Origin: a virus
Direction: 5' to 3' (one strand)
IMG/VR virus record: IMGVR_UViG_3300020454_000061
Span: 1 to 28,031 of that record
DNA length: 28,031 nt
The stretch's first letter is position 1. Each line of letters opens with the position of its first letter. Positions 21,453 through 28,031 of the stretch are shown in pieces. Made by a program: the position numbers and the translations under genes. The notes beneath the pieces are model-generated. The model saw nothing but the letters and a program-made list of their open reading frames with translations, did not search any database and was not told where the DNA came from.

Positions 21453-21896
21453 ATGACACTAACTAAGTGGACATCTAAGGATGTCAATGCAATTTTTGAT
21501 GCAGCAAATCGCTACAGTGTAGGGTTTGACGATCTATTTTACAGACTACATGCGTATGGAATGGGGTCTCCACAAACTCAATACCCACCATATAATATTG
21601 TCAAAGAGTCTGAAGAGACATGGAGAATCGAATTAGCACTGGCAGGATGGGATCCAAAAGAAGTAGAGGTCTCAACAGAGACTAACGTGCTTCTAATCAA
21701 GTCAGTAGATAAAGACGAGACAGATAGTCAGGAGTATATCCACAGAGGTGTGGCACAGAGGTCATTCGCACGAGGATTTAACCTCAGTGATGATGTAAAT
21801 GTTGGGGAAGTTAAATTCACTAATGGATTACTATCTGTTTCCCTAAACAAGGTGATACCTGATCATCAGAAACGAAAGGTATACGATATCACTTAA
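21453..21896 (+). CDS. hsp20: Small heat shock protein Hsp20
   Basis: 147 residues, the usual Hsp20 size. The alpha-crystallin domain spans about 44-147: YNIVKESEETWRIELALAGW, EVEVSTETNVLLIKS, RGVAQRSFARGFNL and the conserved KFTNGLLSVSLNK (GLL near 125-127), with the end VIPDHQKRKVYDI. It is an ATP-independent chaperone and occurs in most T4-like cyanophages. AAAGGAG at 21442-21448 is a strong ribosome binding site. A stable hairpin lies in its leader and a terminator follows at 21903. Confidence 0.95.
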   Translation: MTLTKWTSKDVNAIFDAANRYSVGFDDLFYRLHAYGMGSPQTQYPPYNIVKESEETWRIELALAGWDPKEVEVSTETNVLLIKSVDKDETDSQEYIHRGVAQRSFARGFNLSDDVNVGEVKFTNGLLSVSLNKVIPDHQKRKVYDIT

Positions 21897-21902
21897 TATT
21901 AT

Positions 21903-21928
21903 GGAGGTGCTTGACACCTCCTTTTTTT
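21903..21928 (+). terminator. Intrinsic terminator after hsp20
   Basis: GGAGGTG (21903-21909) and CACCTCC (21915-21921) form a perfect 7-bp stem with a 5-base loop, followed by seven T residues (21922-21928). Confidence 0.92.
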
Positions 21929-21935
21929 ATGATAA

Positions 21936-21943
21936 GATAAATA
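21936..21943 (+). promoter_or_regulatory. Late promoter-like motif (GATAAATA)
   Basis: Differs from TATAAATA only in the first base. It sits 20 bases before the ATG at 21963 and just behind the hsp20 terminator, a sensible place to start a new transcript. The same eight bases also occur by chance inside uvsW and uvsX, so the context is what counts. Confidence 0.5.
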
Positions 21944-21962
21944 GGTCACTAGACTTTCTAAC

Positions 21963-22358
21963 ATGAGTATTAAAATTGCTAGAATGGCAAACGGCGAAGA
22001 TGTAGTTGCCGACATCAAAGAAGTAAGAGACAAAGAGGGTGATGACGCTCGTGTCCTTGCTTATGAATTCCAAGATGCATTTTCTATTCAGTTGGAAATG
22101 AATGAAAAGGATTTCCTTGTCGAAGAAAAAGATAATCCACTGGGTGATATTCGTATGAGATTTTATCCATACTTCCCACTAACAGTAGGGGCAAATTTTA
22201 TTTCTTTGCAACATGTTGTAAGCATTGCTGACCCCCATTGGGAAGTAGTCAAGCGTTATGAAGAAGCATTGACCACTATTAAAAAATCGAAACCACAAAA
22301 AGATGATGTTAAAGTTGATTATTCTGAAATCCCACCCAACGGTCTTCTTGTTGGGTGA
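21963..22358 (+). CDS. Conserved cyanophage protein with Sm-like features (131 aa), second copy
   Basis: The start SIKIARMANGEDVVADIKEV, then a beta-rich middle (DIRMRFYPYFPLTVGANFIS) and HVVSIADPHWEVVKRYEEAL, follow the same order of strands as the protein at 3864-4283, including the NGE/SGDE turn after the first strand and a final I-x-x-P-x-x-x-x-x-x-Y helix. This supports a common ancestor. It leads the gp43 transcript with a late-like motif upstream. RNA or nucleic-acid binding is possible but unproven. The 3' end overlaps the next ORF and a stable hairpin. Confidence 0.72.
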   Translation: MSIKIARMANGEDVVADIKEVRDKEGDDARVLAYEFQDAFSIQLEMNEKDFLVEEKDNPLGDIRMRFYPYFPLTVGANFISLQHVVSIADPHWEVVKRYEEALTTIKKSKPQKDDVKVDYSEIPPNGLLVG

Positions 22359-22575
22359 CCTTGTGGAATTGGATGAGGAGCCTAGTTACCTCATACAAAA
22401 CTGCCACTTAGTATCGGACGAAGGACTGAGAAAGTATCCATACTACAGTGATCAAGACGATGTATTCATAGCAAGTGAGGATGTATTGACTGTTGTCGAT
22501 CCATCACCTGCGGTTGCGAAGAAGTATCTAGTCATGCTAGAATCAAAGACCGACAAGAAAGACACAGATGAGTGA
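22303..22575 (+). CDS. Small conserved protein (up to 90 aa) between the Sm-like gene and gp43; start uncertain
   Basis: The frame contains GDLVELDEEPSYLIQ, KYPYYSDQDDVFIASED and VDPSPAVAKKYLVM, a compact beta-rich protein. The first ATG (22303) would overlap the upstream gene by 56 bases and adds residues (MMLKLIILKSHPTVFL) that look like out-of-frame reading of that gene. TTG 22351 or GTG 22363 next to the upstream stop would give about 74 or 70 residues and match a GDLV-type start better. None of the starts has a good Shine-Dalgarno. Its end overlaps gp43 by 8 bases. Function unknown. Confidence 0.65.
   Translation: MMLKLIILKSHPTVFLLGDLVELDEEPSYLIQNCHLVSDEGLRKYPYYSDQDDVFIASEDVLTVVDPSPAVAKKYLVMLESKTDKKDTDE
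22333..22357 (+). promoter_or_regulatory. Hairpin at the junction before the small conserved gene
   Basis: CACCCAAC (22333-22340) and GTTGGGTG (22350-22357) form a perfect 8-bp stem with a 9-base loop, overlapping the upstream stop and the TTG 22351 start candidate. No T-tract follows, so it is not a terminator; it may control translation of the next gene or protect the message. Confidence 0.5.
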
Positions 22576-25087
22576 TTTTTATACTAACGTAATCATCTTT
22601 GGTGATACTGCGTTGGTAAGGGGATATCGAAACGGTGAGCGTGTGCAATACCGTGAGAAGACATCCCCTTCACTGTTTCTAGTGCCTGCTAATCAGTCGA
22701 AGAAGTCAAAATATAAGACATTAGATGGTAGATATGCACATAAGAAAAAGTTTGATGGTGTCCGTGAGGCAAGAGACTTTCTGCAGAGATACTCTGATGT
22801 AGAGGGCATGGAAGTGCATGGGTATGAGAGGTTTGTATTCCAACATATCGCTCAGAAATACCCTACTCGTGTCAACTATGACATGAAGAAGATGGGTATA
22901 TGGACTATTGATATTGAGGTTGCATGTGAGAATGGTTTCCCTGATGTAGATGCGTGTCAAGAGGACATGCTATGCATTACCATGAAGAATATGATGACTA
23001 AGAAGATCATCACATGGGGGACAAGAGAGTATACACCACCAGAAACTGTAGAGTATCGTGTATTTAATACTGAGCATGAGATGCTACAGGATTTCCATAA
23101 ATTCTGGGTGCATAATACCCCTGATATCATCACAGGATGGAATAATAACTTCTATGACATGCCTTATATCTGTCGTAGGATTGAAAAGATTTTAGGTGAC
23201 AAGTGGATGAAGAGTTTGTCCCCTTGGAATGTAGTAAAAGAGCGTGCAATAACTGTGCAAGGACGGACTAATCTTGTCTATGATATTCTTGGTGTCACTA
23301 TCCTAGATTACCTTGATCTATACAGAAAGTTTACTTATTCTGCACAAGAATCATATAGTCTAGAGCATATATCCACTGTTGAATTGGGGGAGCATAAACT
23401 AGACCACAGCATGTATGAAAACTTTAAAGACTTCTATACATCTGACTGGCAAAAGTTTGTAGATTATAACATCCATGACGTTGAGTTGGTTGATCAACTA
23501 GAAAGCAAGATGAAACTTGTTGAGTTGGCAGTCACCATGGCATACGATGCTAAAGTAAACATTGATGATGTATTCTCACAGGTAAAGATGTGGGATACTC
23601 TCATATATAATGACTTGAGTGCAAAGAATATTGTTGTGCCCCCTAAGCATACAGCAGAGAAGGACGACAAATATGCAGGTGCATATGTGAAAGAGCCTGT
23701 GCCAGGTGTGTATGATTGGGTGTGTAATTTTGACTTGAATAGTCTATATCCACACCTTATTATGCAATATAATATCTCCCCTGAGACACTTATAGATGAG
23801 AGACATCCACAGGTATCAGTAGAGAAGATTCTTAACAAGGATTTTGTAGCACATAAGGAGTATGCAGTCTGTGCTAATGGTGCTCAGTATCGTAAAGACA
23901 TACATGGATTCCTCCCTAAGATAATGCAGAGGATATATGATGAGAGAAAGATATTTAAGAAGAAAATGATTGCCTGCAAACAGAAGTTTGAGGAGACAGG
24001 TAACACTAGTCTATTGAATGATATATCCACATATAATAACATTCAAATGGCAAGGAAGATACAACTTAATAGTGCCTATGGTGCTATTGGAAACCAGTAC
24101 TTCCGTTACTACAACTTGGCAAACGCTGAGGCAATTACTTTGTCTGGTCAAGTCTCTATCCGTTGGATAGAGAATGAGATTAACAAGTTTCTAAATAAAT
24201 TATTAAGCACCGAAGGTAAGGATTATGTTATTGCTAGTGATACCGATTCCATTTATTTGCATATGGGTCCTCTGGTTGAAAAAGTATTCAAGGACAGAGA
24301 GAAAGGCGATAAGGACATTGTTAGGTTCCTTACGAAGGTGTGTGACGTGGAATTTGAAAAGTATATTCAAAATTCTTACGAAGAATTGGCAACCTATGTA
24401 AATGCCTACGAGCAGAAGATGTTTATGAAGAGAGAAAACATCGCTAATCGTGGTCTATGGACAGCAAAGAAGAGATATATTCTAAACGTATGGGACAGTG
24501 AGGGTGTCTTGTATCATGAGCCTACCCTAAAGATCATGGGTATTGAAGCAGTCAAGTCTTCAACACCATCATCATGTCGTGGTGCCCTTAGGGATGTCCT
24601 TAAACTCATGATGAATACAGATGAGAAGGAGGTGCAGCGTTTTGTCAAACAGTTTGAGAAAAAGTTTAAGTCACTACCTACAGATGAGATTGCATTTCCT
24701 AGGTCATGCAACAACTTACAAAAATATCACCACCCTAAGAAGTTGTATGGAGCACATTGCCCCATTCATGTCCGAGGTGTGCTATTATATAATAACTCTA
24801 TCAAAGAGCAGAAACTTACACACAAGTATCCCCTCGTAAAGGAGGGTGAAAAGATCAAGTATGTCTTCCTTAAGACACCTAATAAACTTGGTCGTCATGG
24901 GGAGAAGGGTGACTTCCAAAACGTCATCTCTTTCTTTAGGACTCTACCTCCCGAGTTTAAACTCGAGGATTATATTGATTATGATATGCAATTTAATAAA
25001 GCATTTCTTGATCCACTTACCGTTATCCTTGATCAGATCGGATGGTCTGCAAGGAGACGTGCAACACTAGAAGCAATGTTTGGTTAA
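22568..25087 (+). CDS. gp43: Family B DNA polymerase gp43
   Basis: 839 residues (T4: 898). Proofreading exonuclease: Exo I TIDIE (D115, E117), Exo [15 protein letters not shown], Exo [13 protein letters not shown]. Polymerase: motif A DLNSLYP (D389), motif [14 protein letters not shown] and motif C SDTDSIYL (D558, D560). The C-terminal TLEAMFG resembles the short clamp-binding tail of T4/RB69 polymerase. No insertion or intein is seen. It overlaps the small gene before by 8 bases; uvsX begins 3 bases after its stop. Confidence 0.98.
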   Translation: MSDFYTNVIIFGDTALVRGYRNGERVQYREKTSPSLFLVPANQSKKSKYKTLDGRYAHKKKFDGVREARDFLQRYSDVEGMEVHGYERFVFQHIAQKYPTRVNYDMKKMGIWTIDIEVACENGFPDVDACQEDMLCITMKNMMTKKIITWGTREYTPPETVEYRVFNTEHEMLQDFHKFWVHNTPDIITGWNNNFYDMPYICRRIEKILGDKWMKSLSPWNVVKERAITVQGRTNLVYDILGVTILDYLDLYRKFTYSAQESYSLEHISTVELGEHKLDHSMYENFKDFYTSDWQKFVDYNIHDVELVDQLESKMKLVELAVTMAYDAKVNIDDVFSQVKMWDTLIYNDLSAKNIVVPPKHTAEKDDKYAGAYVKEPVPGVYDWVCNFDLNSLYPHLIMQYNISPETLIDERHPQVSVEKILNKDFVAHKEYAVCANGAQYRKDIHGFLPKIMQRIYDERKIFKKKMIACKQKFEETGNTSLLNDISTYNNIQMARKIQLNSAYGAIGNQYFRYYNLANAEAITLSGQVSIRWIENEINKFLNKLLSTEGKDYVIASDTDSIYLHMGPLVEKVFKDREKGDKDIVRFLTKVCDVEFEKYIQNSYEELATYVNAYEQKMFMKRENIANRGLWTAKKRYILNVWDSEGVLYHEPTLKIMGIEAVKSSTPSSCRGALRDVLKLMMNTDEKEVQRFVKQFEKKFKSLPTDEIAFPRSCNNLQKYHHPKKLYGAHCPIHVRGVLLYNNSIKEQKLTHKYPLVKEGEKIKYVFLKTPNKLGRHGEKGDFQNVISFFRTLPPEFKLEDYIDYDMQFNKAFLDPLTVILDQIGWSARRRATLEAMFG

Positions 25088-25089
25088 TT

Positions 25090-26106
25090 ATGACAAGTAG
25101 TTTTTTTACTGAAATCGTAAAGGAGATTGATAATGAATATGCAGCAGTTGCCAGTGATGGTATCTCTGCAGGTGACATTACTCAGTATGTTGATACTGGA
25201 TCTTATATACTCAATGGTTTATTGAGTGGCAGTATCTTTGGTGGTCTACCTTCTAATAAGATCACAGCACTAGCAGGTGAAAGCAGCACAGGTAAAACAT
25301 TCTTTGCCTTGAGTGTTGTCCGTCACTTCCTAGAGACTGACCCTGATGCAGGTGTCATCTATTTTGAGTCTGAATCTGCTATCAGTAAGCAAATGATTGA
25401 GTCTCGTGGTATTGACTCTAGACGTATGATCATTGTCCCTGTTACAACAGTGCAAGAGTTTCGCACACAGGCAGTCAAGATTGTAGATAAATATCTGAAG
25501 CAAAAAGATGATCGCAAACCTCTTATGTTTGTGTTGGATTCTTTGGGTATGCTGTCTACCTCAAAAGAGATTGAGGATACTGAAGCGGGTAAAGAAACTC
25601 GTGACATGACAAGAGCACAAATTTTAAAAGGTGCATTCAGAGTATTGACATTGAAGCTAGGTCTTGCTAATGTACCTATGATCGTGACAAATCATACTTA
25701 TGATGTTGTTGGATCATACATCCCCACAAAAGAGATGGGTGGTGGTAGTGGATTGAAATATGCTGCTTCAACTATAGTATATCTTTCTAAAAAGAAAGAG
25801 AAAGACGGCACTGATGTCGTTGGAAATATTATTAAAGTCAAGGCAGCAAAGTCAAGACTTACTAAAGAAAACGCACAGGTAGAAACGAGGTTATTCTATG
25901 ACGAACGAGGTCTTGACAAATATTACGGACTACTGGAGTTGGGTGAAAAGTATGGAGTCTTCGAGCGGGTTGGGAATCGTTATCGCATTGGCGAGTCTAG
26001 CGTATATCCTAAATCAATCCTTGCCGATCCAGAAAAGTATTTCACCAAAGAAGTAATGCAAGCACTAGACGAGAGTGCACAAAAAGAATTCAAGTATGGA
26101 GAGTAA
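25090..26106 (+). CDS. uvsX: UvsX RecA-like recombinase
   Basis: 338 residues from ATG 25090 (T4: 391); the start at 25042 would lie inside gp43. Walker A GESSTGKT (63-70), Walker B FVLDS (D150), TNHTYD and the loop [11 protein letters not shown] define the phage RecA/RAD51 core. It forms filaments on single-stranded DNA, loaded by UvsY, and drives strand invasion for recombination-dependent replication. The 3' end overlaps the oxygenase gene by 11 bases. Confidence 0.97.
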   Translation: MTSSFFTEIVKEIDNEYAAVASDGISAGDITQYVDTGSYILNGLLSGSIFGGLPSNKITALAGESSTGKTFFALSVVRHFLETDPDAGVIYFESESAISKQMIESRGIDSRRMIIVPVTTVQEFRTQAVKIVDKYLKQKDDRKPLMFVLDSLGMLSTSKEIEDTEAGKETRDMTRAQILKGAFRVLTLKLGLANVPMIVTNHTYDVVGSYIPTKEMGGGSGLKYAASTIVYLSKKKEKDGTDVVGNIIKVKAAKSRLTKENAQVETRLFYDERGLDKYYGLLELGEKYGVFERVGNRYRIGESSVYPKSILADPEKYFTKEVMQALDESAQKEFKYGE

Positions 26107-26671
26107 TCTAAAGGACTTTATCAGAGTATATGACAATGTGCTCGACCTAAACGTATGCAATAATGCTATCAAACTCTTTGAAGAGAATGAAGAAGCACAA
26201 GATCGTTGGGAGCAGTCACACAAACCTCAATTCACACAGATGAATGTCACCCTTCTCGCTGAGAAGGATGGTAACAAGGCATGGGGTGTCATACAAAATG
26301 AATTAATAAAGTCTATTCAATCAACATCTGAATTATACATGCGTGATACAGCATGCTCACCATTCTGGCCACCCAAGAATAGTATTGAGCAGATCCGTAT
26401 GAAAAAGTATTCGGTTGACACTGAAGATCGATTTGATATTCACATTGATGTGGGTGACTATGCTACAGCACGTCGCTTCCTTGTTATGTTTTTCTATCTT
26501 AATACTGTAGAAGAGGGAGGTGAAACATCATTCCCTAATCTAGAGATGAAGATCAAACCTAAACAGGGTAGTGTGTTATGCTTCCCTCCTCTATGGATGT
26601 ATCCTCATCTCGGTGAGCAACCTATTAGTAATGACAAGTACATTATAGGCACCTACTTACACTATCAATAA
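26096..26671 (+). CDS. 2OG-Fe(II) oxygenase, prolyl-4-hydroxylase type
   Basis: 191 residues from ATG 26096; the GTG at 26075 would lie further inside uvsX. The double-stranded beta-helix ligands are visible: HID (H116, D118), YPHLGEQP (H171) and KYIIGTY (K181, for 2-oxoglutarate), with [18 protein letters not shown] as the family core. It is a different subfamily from the tandem pair at 14050-15296. Cyanophages often carry such genes; the target here is unknown. It overlaps uvsX by 11 bases and joins gp41 by TAATG, so it is translated with the recombination/replication genes. Confidence 0.9.
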   Translation: MESNLKDFIRVYDNVLDLNVCNNAIKLFEENEEAQDRWEQSHKPQFTQMNVTLLAEKDGNKAWGVIQNELIKSIQSTSELYMRDTACSPFWPPKNSIEQIRMKKYSVDTEDRFDIHIDVGDYATARRFLVMFFYLNTVEEGGETSFPNLEMKIKPKQGSVLCFPPLWMYPHLGEQPISNDKYIIGTYLHYQ

Positions 26672-28031
26672 TGCCAGGTATAGAAGAAATTGTAATTAGT
26701 AATCTGATTCTTAATGCAGATTACATGAGAAAGGTCTTACCTTTTATTAAGGAAGAATACTTTGAAGATATATCACAAAAGGTGGTATTTAATGAGGTAT
26801 CTACCTTTATCTCTGACTATGACAACATTCCTGAGCCTAATGCTATCGCTCTAGAAGTTGAGAAACGTAAAGATTTAACAGAGGATGCTGTTAATACGGT
26901 GTTAGATATACTTAGAGGACTAGATAAGACAGAATACAACGAAGAATGGTTACTTGATACCACAGAGAAGTGGTGCAAGGAGAGAGCGATATATAATGCT
27001 CTTATGGAGTCCGTCCAGATCGCTGATGGTCAAGATAAGACTCGTAATCAAGAAGCAATTCCGACCATCATGTCGGACGCACTTAGTGTGTGCTTTGATG
27101 ACCACGTTGGACATGACTACATTGAGGATTCAGAGTCAAGATATGACTTCTATCACAGAAAGGAAGAAAAGATCCCATTTGATCTCGAGTTTCTTAACAA
27201 AATCACAAAAGGTGGTTTACCTAATAAGACTCTTAATATCGCACTCGCTGGTACTGGTGTCGGGAAGTCTTTATTCATGTGCCACATGGCTAGTGCCTCG
27301 CTCTTGCAGGGCAGGAACGTACTCTACATTACACTTGAAATGGCAGAGGAGAAAATTGCTGAGCGAATTGATGCCAACCTCCTCGACATCCCTATCCAAA
27401 CACTAAGCGATCCTTTATTCAGTAAAGGAAAGTATCAGTCTAAGATAGAAGGATTGTCACAGAAGACACAGGGTCGTCTTGTCATTAAAGAATACCCTAC
27501 AGCGTCAGCACATGTTGGACATTTCAAGTCACTACTCAATGAGTTGTCACTTAAGAAAGGTTTCCATCCTGATATTATCTTTGTAGACTATCTAAACATA
27601 TGTGCGTCTTCAAGATACAAGAATAACATAGTAAATTCGTATACCTATGTCAAAGCAATCGCAGAAGAATTACGAGGACTGGCAGGAGAATTCAACGTAC
27701 CCATCGTCTCCGCTACACAGACAACGAGGTCTGGTTATGGGAGCAGTGATGTCGAGCTTACCGATACTAGTGAGTCTTTCGGTCTACCTGCTACTGCTGA
27801 TCTTATGTTTGCACTTATTGCTACCGAAGATCTAGAAGCCATGAATCAAATCATGGTCAAGCAGTTAAAGAATAGATACAATGACCCTACAGTTAATAAG
27901 AGATTCGTTTTGGGTATTGACAGAGCGAAGATGAGGCTGTATGATTGTGAGCAGAGTGCTCAAGATAATATTCTTGATAGCAATCAAGAAGAATTTACAA
28001 CTGATACCAAATCTAAATTCCAAGGTTTTAA
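26671..28031 (+). CDS. gp41: Replicative DNA helicase gp41 (3' end outside the window)
   Basis: The frame runs from ATG 26671 to the window end without a stop, 453 codons (T4: 475). It is a DnaB-type helicase: N-terminal helical domain, then FLNKITKGGLPNKTLNIALA with Walker A AGTGVGKS (193-200), YITLEMAEEKIAERID, Walker B IFVDY (D306), SATQTTRSGY and NRYNDPTVNKRFVLGID. With primase gp61 (not in view) it unwinds DNA at the fork. It joins the oxygenase gene by a TAATG overlap. Only about 10-20 residues are missing. Confidence 0.96.
   Translation, partial: MPGIEEIVISNLILNADYMRKVLPFIKEEYFEDISQKVVFNEVSTFISDYDNIPEPNAIALEVEKRKDLTEDAVNTVLDILRGLDKTEYNEEWLLDTTEKWCKERAIYNALMESVQIADGQDKTRNQEAIPTIMSDALSVCFDDHVGHDYIEDSESRYDFYHRKEEKIPFDLEFLNKITKGGLPNKTLNIALAGTGVGKSLFMCHMASASLLQGRNVLYITLEMAEEKIAERIDANLLDIPIQTLSDPLFSKGKYQSKIEGLSQKTQGRLVIKEYPTASAHVGHFKSLLNELSLKKGFHPDIIFVDYLNICASSRYKNNIVNSYTYVKAIAEELRGLAGEFNVPIVSATQTTRSGYGSSDVELTDTSESFGLPATADLMFALIATEDLEAMNQIMVKQLKNRYNDPTVNKRFVLGIDRAKMRLYDCEQSAQDNILDSNQEEFTTDTKSKFQGF

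Noticed and set aside
21903-21943. TTGACA (21911-21916) as a -35 box for the gene at 21963
   Set aside because: It lies within the terminator stem and no -10 box is at 16-18 bases; the GATAAATA late motif is a better candidate.
26954-27835. Two + strand frames within the last 1.1 kb (26954-27406 and 27647-27835)
   Set aside because: They are out-of-frame readings of the helicase gene gp41, which is open from 26671 to the window end.
1-28031. tRNA genes, CRISPR arrays, insertion sequences, inteins or introns
   Set aside because: No cloverleaf-like run, repeated spacers, transposase or self-splicing feature was noticed by reading; core genes are uninterrupted. A program-based scan was not possible.

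Overview
This window is part of the genome of a T4-like myovirus that infects marine cyanobacteria (a cyanophage of the Synechococcus/Prochlorococcus type). The backbone follows the T4 core order: capsid gene 23, gene 3-like, uvsY, uvsW, 55, 47, 46, 45, 44, 62, regA, hsp20, 43, uvsX, 41. It carries cyanophage hallmarks: a CobS-like MoxR ATPase, a phycobilin reductase of the PcyA type, an Hsp20 and a DUF3110-like protein. The sequence is AT-rich and densely packed. Almost all genes are on the + strand and many overlap by TAATG or ATGA junctions.

Layout. 1-1421: the 3' end of the major capsid gene, a good intrinsic terminator, then four very small ORFs, three of them membrane peptides, with T4-type late promoter motifs. 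1421-3871: a tail-tube-fold protein (probably gp3), UvsY and UvsW. 3864-7908: an Sm-like protein, the late sigma factor gp55 behind a near-consensus sigma70 promoter, the gp47/gp46 recombination nuclease, a DUF3110-like protein and a 30-residue membrane peptide. 7865-12240: a basic small ORF, a hairpin plus palindrome, then a giant VWA protein with an HExxH metallopeptidase-like N-terminus, a conserved phage protein, a CobS/MoxR AAA+ ATPase and a DUF3310 protein. 12233-17636: clamp gp45, clamp loader gp44, an inserted five-gene cassette (membrane peptide, two tandem 2OG-Fe(II) oxygenase-like proteins, Dam methylase, PcyA), clamp loader gp62 and RegA. 17669-21283: a non-core island of four + strand membrane/surface proteins facing three - strand secreted, Ser/Thr/Gly-rich proteins. 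21453-28031: Hsp20, two small proteins, DNA polymerase gp43, UvsX, a prolyl-hydroxylase-like oxygenase and the helicase gp41, which is cut off by the window end.

Function. The core genes form the replication, recombination and late-transcription programme: gp43/45/44/62/41 are the replisome; UvsX/UvsY/UvsW and gp46/47 are recombination-dependent replication; gp55 drives late promoters; RegA represses translation. The most interesting non-core parts are the metallopeptidase-VWA plus MoxR pair, the cassette that splits the two clamp-loader genes, and the membrane/secreted island, whose third - strand gene has no convincing start codon. No tRNA, rRNA, CRISPR array or insertion sequence was seen. 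No stretch over about 300 bases lacks a gene; the longest gap is 21284-21452.
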